Shown: positions 36,513 through 47,530 of the stretch, one piece after another
How the letters are laid out: every line of letters begins with the position of its first letter
How positions within the stretch are numbered: position 1 is the stretch's first letter
Notes under the pieces: model-generated
What the model saw: only the letters and a program-made list of their open reading frames with translations
Told to the model about the DNA's origin: nothing
Database searches by the model: none
Made by a program: the position numbers and the translations under genes
Source of the DNA: Icerya purchasi
Taxonomy: Eukaryota; Arthropoda; Insecta; Hemiptera; Monophlebidae
Direction: 5' to 3'
Length of the DNA: 64,000 nt
NCBI GenBank assembly: GCA_039619475.1
Contig: CM077115.1
Location: forward strand, 157,703,774-157,767,773

Positions 36513-36612
36513 GTTGAATTATCAAGATTATGGATAAACACAATGAAAGAGCACATACAAGTAATTAAAACGTTGCACAGCTGTTTGCTTTCATCACCTA
36601 GAGAAGATGAAA
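36513..36612 (+). CDS. Syntaxin exon encoding the Ha helix region
   Basis: A 100-nt exon sits between TTTATTTAG and GTAAGT and is open in one frame: VELSRLWINTMKEHIQV continuing to HSCLLSSPREDE. It aligns without gaps to the start of the syntaxin Habc domain, where the family has V-E-E-I-R, I, E, K, H-S, L, S-P and D-E; I count 13 identities over 33 residues to the vertebrate syntaxin-1A segment as I remember it. Syntaxins are membrane-anchored Qa-SNAREs that drive vesicle fusion; Habc regulates opening of the SNARE helix. The exon enters in phase 0 and leaves in phase 1, matching the next exon at 46007. As I recall, 100-nt and 75-nt exons at these positions also occur in vertebrate syntaxin 1. 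Whether it is syntaxin 1- or 4-like cannot be decided. Confidence 0.82.
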
Positions 36613-36929
36613 GTAAGTTCATTACTTTTAAATTTAATAAAGTAAACGGTAATAAAATTTTATATATATATATATATATACGTATATCAAATACCGGATA
36701 TAATATTTGGAATCACCCGGCTGCGAAATAACATATGAAATGGTACACTGACAAAATAAAATTTAATAACTGCGTTGATGATTTTTTTTGTTGTTTTTTT
36801 TTTTTTGTTTTTTTGGATATTGCTATTTTGTGGGTAAAAAAAATGTAACATATGCAAACTGATAAAAAGTAAAAAGAAAGAAAAAAACATTTATTTATAT
36901 TACGGCTTAAGTGGAAAAACGGGAGTAAT
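36613..36929. other. Start of a large syntaxin intron
   Basis: Intron-like A+T-rich sequence with a TA microsatellite at 36661-36681 and T/A runs. It is the beginning of a 9.4-kb interval between the two syntaxin exons that is filled with transposon fragments. Confidence 0.5.
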
Positions 36930-38120
36930 AAAATCAATGGACAACCTGATCGAATGTCGAAAATGCCGTGCGTACGTCCGTACGCTCATAAGAGCCGCTA
37001 AAAAGAAAAGCTGGCTACATTTCATCGCTTCCATTAATCAAAACTCGTCGATTGCCTCGATATGGAAAAAAGTTCACCTCCTCAATGGGAAAAATAAATC
37101 CTTTCAAATTCCTCCGCTCACCAAAAACGAATCTACCGTTTCTCATCCTCAAGAAATAGCTGATGTATGAATACTTTTCATCCATTTCCTCAGATATGAA
37201 TTACACTGAAGATTTTCGTCGTCAAAAAAGAATTACCGCAGCGATCCCAATAAAATTCGACTCGCCTAATTTCACAAATTACAATAGCCCGATAACTATG
37301 CGGGAACTAGATTATTACATCACGAAAAACATTCACAACTCATCCACTGGTCCAGACAATATATTCATCCAATGATGCTCAAACATTTGCAAACAGTACT
37401 TACTCCATATTTTCAACACCGCTCGAAGTAATGGTGAATTTCTTTCAAGTTGGAAGATGGCCACGATTATTCCCATGCTGATGAAAGGGTGACCTTCCAG
37501 CTATCGACTAATCGCCTTAACAAACGGCCTTAGCAAATTGTTGGAAAAAATAGTTCAAAAACGCCTCATTTTTTGTGAACTAGAATCAACAAACTGCTTC
37601 ATAGATCAACAATATGAATTTAGGAAATCGAGATACTCAAACGATTCTCGATCTGTAGCTGCATATCCAAAAGGCATTTGCGACCGGAACTGGAACTCAC
37701 CTATATAGTATATTTTTTGACCTTCAAACGGTATACGATACAGTCTGGAGACGCCATATCCTTCAAAATTTACACAAAGCTGGTATACGCAGCCGTCTAG
37801 GCCGGTTTATTTAGTTTTTTTTGACCGATAGACGAATCCTCGTCCGTATTGCTAACTACTTCTCTCGAAATTATCCAATGGACAATTCCTCAAGGATGCG
37901 GTGTAAGTGTAATCCTATTTCTTCTATTCAAAACGGAATTGAACCACCGATTCACTTCGCCCTGTTCGCCGATGACTTTTAGCAATATCCTTCGAATCCT
38001 CTTCTCCGAATCGAGCTGAAAGGCTAATGCTAAAAGCAATCAACTCCATATCCAATTGGGGATCTGAAGATCGTGACTTTAAGCCTCCAGCAGAAAAAGC
38101 TAAAGGTGTCAACTTCCATA
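36930..38120 (+). pseudogene. LINE (I/Jockey-like) reverse transcriptase, degraded
   Basis: Successive + strand blocks follow the reverse transcriptase order. SWLHFIASINQNSSIASIWK lies before the fingers, then STGPDNIF, SWKMATIIPMLMKG (W-K-x-A-x-I-x-P-x-x-K-x-G), SYRLIALTNGLSKLLEKIV (Y-R-P-I-x-L), QQYEFRKSRYSND (Q-x-G-F-R-x-x-R-S-T-x-D) and YDTVWRRHILQNLHKAGI. IPQGCGVSVILFL comes next, then LFADDF with the catalytic Asp pair near 37960-37978. At least six stops or frame changes break it. It lies in the syntaxin intron in the sense orientation. Confidence 0.92.
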
Positions 38121-38410
38121 GAACCTACAAACAAGATGCTCTCCGAAACTGGACTTAAACGGTCATCAGTTCTTAATGAATCGGTTTCGTCGCCAGATAA
38201 TTTACCGAAAGAATCACAACGAAAGAAAGTTTACCTATGAAAAGACGAAAGCGTTATTCACATATCTGTACCAACCCTTTAAGTTGTAATTATCTTCAAC
38301 TGGAAAAGAAAGTCAACGGATATTAGTAGACGTGAACGTACACAGTCTGAATCCGGAGTGAACTCCCGAATCGCATTTAAAAGATAGAAAACATAAGTAT
38401 ATACATATAA
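38121..38410. other. Non-coding between LINE and SINE
   Basis: Possibly the decayed remainder of the LINE; no recognisable motif. Confidence 0.35.
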
Positions 38411-38560
38411 AAGTCATCGCGATTAGTTGATAGAGCACTCGACTTTCGTTCGACAAGTCTCAAGTTCGATCCCAGGCGACGTCAGAAATTACAAAATAAA
38501 TAATTCAATTAAACGCTAATAATTGCGGAAAGCAATGACACCATGCAGATATGCGTGCTA
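38411..38560 (+). mobile_element. tRNA-derived SINE copy
   Basis: The head contains an A-box-like TTAGTTGATAGAGCACTCG and a B-box-like CAAGTTCGATCCC at tRNA spacing. The following body (CGCTAATAATTGCGG ... CACCATG) resembles that of the SINE at 49905-50060. I did not find a clear target duplication. It is not a functional tRNA, since no acceptor stem closes it. Confidence 0.6.
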
Positions 38561-40204
38561 ATCGATGTAGCAGGCAGATGTAAATAGTACTGCATTTGTA
38601 TATCGATAAAAATTCGAAAAAAGCGTAGTCTTGCCACTATACTAGGGTTGCATTTAGTACACTATGCCTATGTTCGTGCAACTAGAACGTAATCGCCGTT
38701 GCTCAGAAACTGAATATGGCGCACTGTATGATGATGATATTTCAAATAGAAATTCATCGAGACAAATTTAAATTTTAAGGGGAATGAGACTAAAGGTAAA
38801 AGTTGAATTTACTCGTAATTTAGACACATTGTAGCGAAAATTCGATTACTGTTGGCGTAGTCTGAAATGTGGGTAGGAACGTTTCGCGGTCATCGTTGTC
38901 ATACTGAGATTTTTTCGTATTAATAATAACTTTTTTATCTCAAAATCAAACTTAAAATTTTGCACAGGAGCGCAAGTTTGAAATGATAAATTTCGATTTC
39001 GAGAAACGATTGAACGTGTAAAATTATACAACGATGATGATATATAACTCTATACATTCGAAACTGTACCGGTCGCATGTTTAGCTTGTACTTTACGCAG
39101 CTGAAACCGTGTATATTTACAGTCTAATTCAAAAATACGAACCTGCTTGTTTTTTTATTTTTTTTTTATTTTTAAATGAATATCTTTCGAAATTTATCTA
39201 TTATTAAGCCGATTTTTCTTAAGAGATATTTCGTAAATCTTTTTCCAGTGCAACTTATAACGATTTTTATTACCATTTTCACCGGACTTACATTTTTCCT
39301 GTATTAACCGGAAAGAATTTATTTTTATACCAACGGAGCTCTCTGTTGTCGATGAGTACGTGAATTATCTTTAGCTTGTCGACAGTTAGATGTGGAGTAA
39401 TTTTGAAAATGTGATCAAAACGGCGTACATCGGAGATCTTTAACGTAAAATCTAACCGTAATACGAGCATTTATAGTCCGTTTCATTAAGAACGTACTTG
39501 TAAATTACCGTGAAATCGTTCAACGATAACAAAACACTTGTAGAGAGGACGTACGGATACTTAAGATTAATGCCGGTTAATAAATTGCGGATTATGAGAA
39601 ATGTGCTCAATGGCAATTTATCAGTATAAATAAGAAACAGAATAGTGAGCGGGTGATGATATCACAAGAGGAGAGTGTTTAAGTAATCCGTAGAACTTTT
39701 TTAATTTTTAACCAAGTTGCTTACAGATTTATTACATCAAAATAAAGCACTCCTCGGTCACTGTTTGTCTCGTTGATTGCTGATTCATTTTTATTCGCGT
39801 TCTTCATCAGTAGGGTGGTAAACTACGTCATAGAATAATACTCTTTACCACAACAAGACGGTCCTGAAGCCCGCCTCTGAGAAGGTACGGATTTCGAAGT
39901 TGACCCAATGTAACGAGGGTGCATTTACTCAGGCAGGTTTTCAATTTACTTCTCCGGTGACGACATTTTTTTTTTTTTTTTTCAATTTTTTACCTCGCCT
40001 CGAAATGACGAAATTTATTTATTACTAGGTTCGCCCCTCAGTCGAGATTCAACTGCAGCGTACTTCAACAGACGTTGTATTGTTTCTTTTAAATCACGAC
40101 ATCGTTCATTATTTTTCAAATTAAAAAAGCACACAAAAATGTGATCAACAACGCGAAACATAAATCAACCCATTCAAAAAAAACAAAAAAAAAACAAAAA
40201 AAAC
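38561..40204. other. Non-coding, no recognised feature
   Basis: Intron-like sequence with a T run near 39966-39982. Open stretches are short and unsupported. Confidence 0.4.
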
Positions 40205-40784
40205 AAAAAACAAAACAAAGCCGAGACATTTTGAAATGCAACGGAATAAATCGGCAAATACGAGTATTATTACGATCAGTTGAAGACATGGATAGCGGTA
40301 AACTACTTCATTTTAAAAATCTGAAACAATATCGCGGCGCGAAACCAATGCAACACGAATTACTTCAGCATAGCTATAAAAAAAAATGAAGGATAAATTC
40401 GCCGAGGAATTTGAGCAATTCAAAACGAACAAAAGTAGGGGTACTCTCGCGTTCATAGTAAATCCTCTTAACACAAATACAAATGAGATCAACATTGAGC
40501 CATTTGGAATTGATGCTGGATCGTTTCGAATGCAATTGCTGGATTTGAAAAGCAAAGACTTGTGAAATGGCAAGTTCACGGAACTCAAGAGCAAGTTGGA
40601 AGAGTTAGAGGTCGAGAAATACATGCACGTCGCGCAGCGCAAGTGCATAGCTCTAAAAGAAATTGAGGCACTAATATTCGGTGCATCGAATAGTCTTCCA
40701 GAATGCTACAGTGGGGTGAAGAAGTTGGCAGCACACTTCGCTCGCGTATTTTCAAGTGAAAATTCGAAACTCTGTTCTTTATAA
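40205..40784 (+). pseudogene. hAT transposase-derived fragment (GTF2IRD2/ZBED-like)
   Basis: An open block ends in LLHFKNLKQYRGAKPMQHE. After a frame change at the A run (40378-40386) come DKFAEEFEQFKTNK, LAFIVNPLNTN and MQLLDLKSKDL, then an in-frame TGA at 40563-40565 where Trp is expected. ELEVEKYMHVAQRKC and CYSGVKKLAAHFARVFSS follow. The order (FHFPSL-like, F-x-x-F-E-x-F, N-P, L-x-L-x-S-D, Y-x-x-x-K-K-L-A) fits the C-terminal half of GTF2IRD2/ZBED5/SCAND3-type hAT proteins. The base composition is less A+T-rich than its surroundings. It is a broken, partial copy. Confidence 0.6.
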
Positions 40785-41100
40785 ACAATTTTTGAAATGT
40801 ATACACTCATTTACAATTAAAACCGTCGGCTGAATTTAATAACAATTCTTCTTTATTATAATTTCGTTTCGTGCACACTGCTTGGCTGCTCTATTACAAA
40901 AAATTAATTCGTATAGATCTAAATACGTTTTTTAGTTTGGCACCGAATCTGTAAGCAGGTTACAGAGATGGTAATAATACTATTTTAATTAGTAAAAAAA
41001 AACAAAAAAACAAGGGAAAATTTGCAATGTAGTACGTTATTTTAGTGCAGCTTGTGATCTTAGCGAGCCGAATATCTGGGAAACTCTCTTAATCAATATG

Positions 41101-41151
<51 letters not shown>

Positions 41152-43219
41152 GGTTTAACAATTTTAAGCAGAACATTTTGAAAAATAGTAATTAGCGTGT
41201 TCTACTGGGCACTCAGGCATGATTTGTTCCTATCGAAATTCGGTAGTTTTAATTAGCACAAACGGAGTTTGTAAACGATTTTAATTTCACCGCGGAAACA
41301 CTGTATCATACATAAATCGCGTGCATGTATGAATTAGAAGCAAAAAAGAATTTGCGATAACGGCTTGTGTAACACTAACTCTCTACGTGGCACTGCTTAT
41401 TATTAATTGATAGTGTTTGTGTTTCCATACGTCTTAAATCTTAAGGTAATTATCGCGTTAAGGAAACAGCGAAATTCGATGATTTAGTTAATGTTACGAT
41501 TTATGGAAAGGAATAATCAACTTTGTGAAATCGTAATTAGTAAATAAACATTTTTTCGACATTTTTATTATGCACACCGAATGCAGTTTTAAACAGATCA
41601 AAAAACGCCTTTGAATCAGAGTGGCTTATAAAAAGATCGTTTTTTTTTTTTTCGAAATTACTATGGTGAAGACTATTTGACATACTTGCACAAGCGTAAG
41701 TCACAAAATTTGCGTGTTTTAACCCCGTCTTTCCCTATTTTCGCACTAGTATACGATTATGCTGGTTTCGAATGTGTCATACTATGCAAAGGAAACTGTG
41801 TAGTAAAGGGGTGTCGCGACATTGCTCGCTTAATATACTTCTGACGATGTTGATGAAATTACCGTAGTTTACCGAGATAAATAATACATATTCAGTCGCG
41901 TATTTTTGAAATAGATTCAATATTTTACAAGTATGTTCTCGGTGTGTATTATATCGATCTCAATGTTGTTCTGTAGACAGCGATTTTGAACTGAAAATCA
42001 CGGAAGTATATACCAAAAACTGATGAATATATTAATAGGAAAAGAGCAGACCGGATAAAGAATGTTAAATGCCGAGAATAAAGTGCGAAATAAAACGGAT
42101 GCACTGAGGTACAAGGTGAAGTACCGATTCCTGGTTAGAAAAAAAAAAAAAAAAAAATTATATCTATATTCTTTGCAGAGATCGCAGATGAGATAATTAA
42201 AATTATTAGATTGGGCATTTTACCGGACACCTCCTTAGAATAGGAGTAAAGAGATGCGCGTAATATATGAAAAATGTTGTCATTTAGACTACCATTTATG
42301 GAATTGTGTAGAGTGAAAAGAAAGGCTGGTCATTTTTACGTTTTTACAATAAATGGAGTAGTATCGATTGTACAGATTAGGTCGGAATATTTCCGGTTAT
42401 TGTTTAAATATTAAATTTAAAACCAATCAATGAGAGCAAGTGGCGCTGAAAGAAAATGTTTTTCAGAATTTGGAGAAATATATGTATGTATATAACAACA
42501 GTTTTCAAATAGAGCTTCTCATGCAAAATTTGTGCCGCGCAGGCTAATCATTTTTAGCCTTCTTCTTTCCGATTCGAGTTTATTAAATAGTTCGCTTCAA
42601 ATAAATTCTTATTAAATTTATATTAACAAAAAAAACAAAATTAAAACCATAACTTTTTCCGGGAAGCTATAAAAGCTCCGTATAAATATTCACGTTAAAA
42701 CCTCTAGAACTAAATTTTGCTCAACCGACCGCCCGTTTCTTTCAGCGATATCCAATTCGTAGCATACCGTATTAATAATGATGATGATTACATTTTGTAA
42801 TAATTTGCCGAATAATGACACACATTAATTTCTGAATGTAGCATGAAATCAGTAACGGATTATTTCCTGCAACGATAAAATGCGCAACAGGATGTACGCA
42901 TCAGTACTAGTCCAATGTTAATGTCAACGCTGCCGATACAGTCGCACATTAATAAAATAGCGCCTTGTTAATGATAACAAAAAAAAGAAAAAAAAAAATA
43001 CCTGTCGGTTGTTAATTCACCATTTCAAGCGTGCGTATACGGGACACTTTTTACATTTCTGGAAATATGGGAAGCTGCCTGCAGTTTTATCAAAAAATGT
43101 AAGAACAATAATCGGGTCATGTCTTTTACTTCGTTTTATATGCCATTAGCGAACCTCGAACCCTGCTGTTGATATGGACACCGTACATTAAAGATAGTTA
43201 ATTTTATTAATATTTCATT
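40785..43219. other. Non-coding intron-like sequence
   Basis: About 2.4 kb without recognised coding or element boundaries apart from the AC microsatellite at 41103-41146. A short GTGAAGTACCGATTCC at 42117 resembles the end of the pogo-like MITE at 24955 but has no partner. Confidence 0.45.
41103..41146. repeat. (AC)n microsatellite
   Basis: About 22 uninterrupted AC units. Confidence 0.95.
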
Positions 43220-43560
43220 AAAAACAGCTTGCTCTAATCCTGCCTTCTTTCTCTATTCAACCTTCTCTTCCTCTTCCGCCCATGGTTTCTTAACTTCCTC
43301 TCTCTTAAACGCTCTACAATCTCCGGCATTCTCCGCTCTAACCATAGTCTCCTTCCTGTATCATTTTCCCGGTTTTTATCTGCATCTACTCCATTTTGTC
43401 CTGTTTCCTTTCGCTTATTTTCCTTGCGATCCTGATATGTTTTATTTGAATGTACGGCTTTCGTCTCGTAATAATGTATGCGGTTGCGCACAAGGCCTAC
43501 AATAAGTATGAAAAACGAAAAAAAAAAAAACAGCAAACATATATTTAAAGAACCAATTGT
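43220..43560 (+). pseudogene. LINE C-terminal fragment
   Basis: In one + frame PWFLNFLSLKRSTISGILRS then NHSLLPVSFSRFLSASTPFC runs parallel to PWFHSIPFSRRSSIFSLICL of the 47009 LINE. CDPD and, in the neighbouring frame, VLFECTAFVS give the tail motif. It is frameshifted. The purine-rich minus-strand open stretch over it is a shadow. Confidence 0.65.
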
Positions 43561-44049
43561 AAACCGTTGATACATTTTTTTTATTTTGAGTGGTCAGAAT
43601 AGAAATGTGGAACAATCCGAGAAAAATTAAAAATACCGACGGCGGTCAAACTAATTTATCAAAAAGGAAATCACTGTGAATGCCGATATTATATAAATAG
43701 TAGCAATGAACAATAGAAAATCACAAATGTTCTAGAAAAGCGCATTAATAGCCGATTTCGATATATAACATATAGAAGAAAGTACTGTCCGATCTGGTCT
43801 CGACGATAATAATTTAAGAGCTTCTTTGGCTACCGGATTTTGATCGTGGCTGAACACGTTGGACAAGACGTTTGTCGATTCCCGTCCACGCTGGTATTCG
43901 ACGAAACGAACTGTGGTAAACACGGCTACAAAGGTATATATAGTTGCTGTGACTCTGCCGGGGCCAAGCATTCCTGTTGCAGCGACCGATCTCAAGATTT
44001 ATATAAAATGTGGTTTAAAGTCTTAATGACAGCAAATATCACAAACGAA
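43561..44049. other. Unassigned, possibly upstream part of the next LINE
   Basis: Composition around 43800-44000 is more balanced and both strands have open stretches (43732-43995 minus, 43840-44052 plus). The plus stretch contains a Cys-rich segment and could be a decayed RNase H region, but no motif is decisive. Confidence 0.3.
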
Positions 44050-44440
44050 TAAGTTTCGCTCGAGGCAGTATCACCGTGGAATATGCCGACTTACAAATCG
44101 AAGGGATGATGTAGTCACCACCAGACTACTCCAGTTAGGTCCTCACCCACGAACATTTACTAAATGGAACTGAAGCTCCTCAATGTGTGCCGTGTATAGT
44201 GCCATCCTCACCATATATTCTCGCCGAATGCCCTTCATATGGAAAAGAAATCTCTCAACCTGCTTTCTTTTCTTCCCCTCATCCTTAAAGACAATTCTTC
44301 TTTACTGTCCAATTTAATTCTTTTCCTTCATAAATCCGGACTCTACTCACTAATCTAAACCTCCCGTGCCTCTAGCCATAGTTTCTGTACATGACACGTA
44401 AATCTAATTTAATAATAATAAGAGAAGAAAATAAAATATA
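44050..44440 (+). pseudogene. Jockey-like LINE C-terminus
   Basis: VSPWNMPTYKS, RRDDVVTTRLLQLGPHPRTF and then CVPCIVPSSPYILAECPSYG match the end of Jockey/I ORF2 proteins, where R-R-x-x-V-x-x-T-R-L-x-x-G-H is followed by C-x-x-C and H-I-L-x-E-C-P-x-Y. Frame changes separate the blocks. The 3' end is A-rich near 44450. Confidence 0.75.
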
Positions 44441-45318
44441 TGGGTTCCAAAAAAAAAAAAAAAAAATCAACTTTGAAAGCGCTCGGAGATTTTGTAGAAT
44501 TAGCGAAAATTTTGAAATAAGTAATAAAGTACTATATAGGTAACACATACTGTAATGTGTACATTACGTTGTACAAAAAATAAATAATAAAATAAAAAAT
44601 AAAAATAAACTTTTTTTAAAAATGTGATGAGAAAGAAAATGCGCGTGTGTTTGTGAGATCCTGTTGTCGGTCGGGGTTAGCCAATCATCGATCACCGCAA
44701 GAAAAAGCGTGAACCTGATTCGATAAAGGCTAGCGGTCTTGGGGCAATGACCGTTTGTCATTTTTAAATTTTCTTTGCTAAATCAGACGTATGTTGTTTT
44801 CCAATATGTGTCGAATTCTTTAGAAAAAATATTAAATTATTTTTTCGTTTATTTTAAAGTTAGAAAAATCCCTTTAGATTTTTTTTAACTTCCCCCGGTT
44901 TAGTGAGTATTATTCTGTAATAATTTGGTGGTCACACGCTTACACTATAGTAGATTTCATCCAAAGTACACGCCAGTTGTCTAATTTATGGGGATGTGTT
45001 TAACCCCATTGCGGGGGACATCTTAAACTCTTTAGTGAATGTGAAAAATTTTAAACTAAAATCTGTTTTAAGATTGTAATTTTGTATATGAACTTTATTT
45101 TTGATCTACCATTTGAATCAAAATCTGCACCTCGCCAGAAAACTCCATATTGTTTCATTTAGCAACAGTTCTTTCTTTTTTAAAAGATGATAATTATCCA
45201 TAATAAGAAGAAAACTATTTTTTTTAAAGGTCTACATATGTATTTTTGTCAAAAGAAGAAAAAAAAACATCAGCAGTGGATCCGTTTTTAATCGTTAAAA
45301 GACGACACTAAACCACCC
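44441..45318. other. Non-coding, no recognised feature
   Basis: A+T-rich sequence with no recognised gene. Confidence 0.4.
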
Positions 45319-45588
45319 GTCTGTAATCCTGACCATATTTTCTTTGAATGTCCATTCCTCGTGAACGAACGCACTTCTTTGTACTCCAATCTGTTATCAC
45401 TCACTCCCTACTCCTTATTAGGCTTCGTATATCCTATCGTTCCCGTTGATCTCCGTTGATCCTATCTTCAGTTCTTTTATTTTATCAATAGCCGACTGAA
45501 TCTAAATTTAACTGATTCTTCTCCCTCGTGTCGTTTCTGGACAAAGATCCTTTGTTGACATGCCCGGAGGGGGGGGGGGGGGGGGGAC
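45319..45588 (+). pseudogene. LINE C-terminus and 3' end
   Basis: From 45322 one frame reads CNPDHIFFECPFLVNERTSL then YSNLLSLTPYSLLGF to a TGA at 45457-45459. The 3' UTR ends TTTGTTGACATGCCCGG and a G run of about 19, unusual because sister copies continue into poly(A). The domain is the Cys/His tail after RNase H. Confidence 0.8.
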
Positions 45589-46006
45589 CGTCCCAAAAAA
45601 GAAAAAAATTCGAATTTGAATTCTGAAATTTTTTCATTCTGTAATCCGAAATGGACATTTGTTTCCGGCGGTGGTCTAAAGAAATATCACATTACATAAG
45701 AATTTGTTTAATCTAAAATGGTTTATAGAACGTTATAACTACTCGGGAAAAATTCAAGGGGGCAGAACCCCTTCGTCTGGGGACTGAGCACAGGCAGTTA
45801 TTGAGATTTCGGAAAATAATTTGTAACATACTCGAATGATAATGTTCCTGCGCGTGGTGCACTTGGGTACTTGGTCGTTTTGTAGTTACATTAGCTTAAA
45901 GATTCGGAACGAAAGTAAAGTCACACTATTTATTATCGTAATTTTGCGTTATATTAAAAAAAATGATAGAATTTAACTAACGTGTCCATGTATGTTACTC
46001 TTTCAG
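45589..46006. other. End of the large syntaxin intron
   Basis: Non-coding sequence ending TGTTACTCTTTCAG, a strong 3' splice site directly before the exon at 46007. Confidence 0.55.
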
Positions 46007-46081
46007 ATGTTAAATCGGAATTAGATGGAAGAACGGAAACGGTAAAACGGCTGGCTAAGAAAGTCAGTAACAATTTGAAAG
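46007..46081 (+). CDS. Syntaxin exon encoding the Hb helix region
   Basis: A 75-nt exon lies between TTACTCTTTCAG and GTAAAT. The only open frame needs one base from the previous exon and gives VKSELDGRTETVKRLAKKVS then NNLKG. It aligns without gaps to the syntaxin segment after the conserved D-E-K, sharing K, E-L, K, A, K-V and L-K. The previous exon (36513-36612) ends one base into a codon, so the phases fit. The next exons (Hc, SNARE motif, membrane anchor) were not found up to 64000, so the following intron is either longer than 17.9 kb or holds an exon I missed. Confidence 0.8.
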
Positions 46082-46779
46082 GTAAATATAAGGCCTATTA
46101 ATAAAATTTTCCAAGATCGCAATGAAATTATTATCGATAAATACTGCTCTCATTTCTCCCTCGGATGAATGCATACTTTCGTAGACTTCAAAATTAAGTT
46201 TTATTTTAGTAATAATTACGCTGATAAAAAGTAATCAAAATCTAAAATACGTCCATATAAGACTGGAACATTTAATACGATTGTAAATGTCTGTTATTAC
46301 GTTAATTTTGATTAATGAGTAAAATTGGTGAAAGTTGCATGATTTTTATGCTAACTGTTTAAAAACATCGAAGTGATAAGTATGTGCTATAAAATGATGG
46401 TCGGTGATGAAAATTAATTATAAAAGAACAAATGTAACCATAATTTAAATTTGAATAGGCAGCTAATATTCTTGAAGATTACCCCGTCACCAGCGGAATA
46501 ACTTGTCAGTGTGCCCGACGGGGGAAAAATGTTTTTTTTTTCTTTTCTTTTGAAAGCACTAATGATCGATAAATAATATTAGGAATAACGAAAAGGAGAA
46601 AAATAATCTTAATAGGTAGGTACTATTGATAATGTCAGAGCATTAATGAACAGGAGGACAGCCCCGCTCAATATGGCCAGTTATAAAATTCTCATTTTTT
46701 TAAAAAACGTATGAAATTTAATTTTATGCATATGCATATATGTATAATTTCTTAGTATTACTTCCGTCAAGTAATGCTT
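46082..46779. other. Intron-like sequence
   Basis: A+T-rich sequence after the exon with no recognised feature. Confidence 0.45.
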
Positions 46780-47530
46780 GCCGACAGAATATTGTATTAT
46801 TTACGGTTTTATAATTTAATTCCGGTAAGACTTTTTTCTTTTGTTTTTCTCTCTTATTTTTTTATCTTTTCTAGCATTTTAGTTGGGATCTTATTTAGTA
46901 CTTTTGGAAGCACAAATTTATTAGTTTGTTGTCAATCATTTTTTTTTTTTTTTTTTATATTCCAGTATAATTAAATTTTCGTCAGACGAATTAGAATACC
47001 TCTACTTATTGATTCATTCCTCAACCATTTCCCTTCTTCACATATCCTTTCCTTATCCACCTCCAATCACGCCAGACTTTGGCGGGATTCCTCGTTCCCT
47101 GCCTTGGTTCCATTCTATTCCTTTCAGTCGTCGCTCTTCTATTTTCTCCTTAATTTGTCTCCGGATCAATCATTCTCTCCTCCCCTTCTCTCGCTTTCGA
47201 TTTGCTCTATCGCCTTCTCCTGATTGTTCTCTTCACGATTGTGATCCTCCTCGTACATGTGATGCTGATCACATTTTCTTCGAGTGTCCTGCTCTTCTTA
47301 ATAATCGCTCCCTTTTATACAGTCAGCTCCTGTCATTAGGTCTCCCTACTATGCCCTGTAACTCTTCCTTTATCCTCTCCTTTCCTTCATCTTCTGTGGT
47401 GTCCGCACTGCTGTCCTTTGTTGCGTCCATTTCGGACCGCTTAATTATTTAATTTCTTACCTTAGTTTTCTTGTTGTTGGGTCAATGCCGCTGGCGCGCC
47501 CACAAAAAGCAAAAAAGCAAAAAAACAAAA
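46780..47530 (+). pseudogene. I-like LINE RNase H end, zinc-finger tail and 3' end
   Basis: The best preserved copy of the family is open from 47009 to the TAA at 47450-47452. It shows PWFHSIPFSRRSSIFSLICL, RINHSLLPFSRFRFALSPS, CDADHIFFECPALLNNRSLL, then GLPTMPC. The motif R-x-N-H-x-L-L-P and C-D-A-D-H-I-F-F-E-C-P form the C-terminal domain after RNase H. The 3' UTR ends in GCGCGCCCAC and a CA-rich poly(A). The upstream part (46780-47008) is degraded. It is a 5'-truncated LINE inside the intron in sense orientation. Confidence 0.8.

Noticed and set aside
38411..38480. Possible tRNA gene
   Set aside because: A and B boxes are present but there is no closing acceptor stem, and the sequence continues into a SINE body shared with another locus.
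43234..43575. Arg/Lys-rich minus-strand frame of 113 codons
   Set aside because: The opposite strand carries the LINE C-terminal motif series; the basic composition follows from its pyrimidine-rich sense strand.
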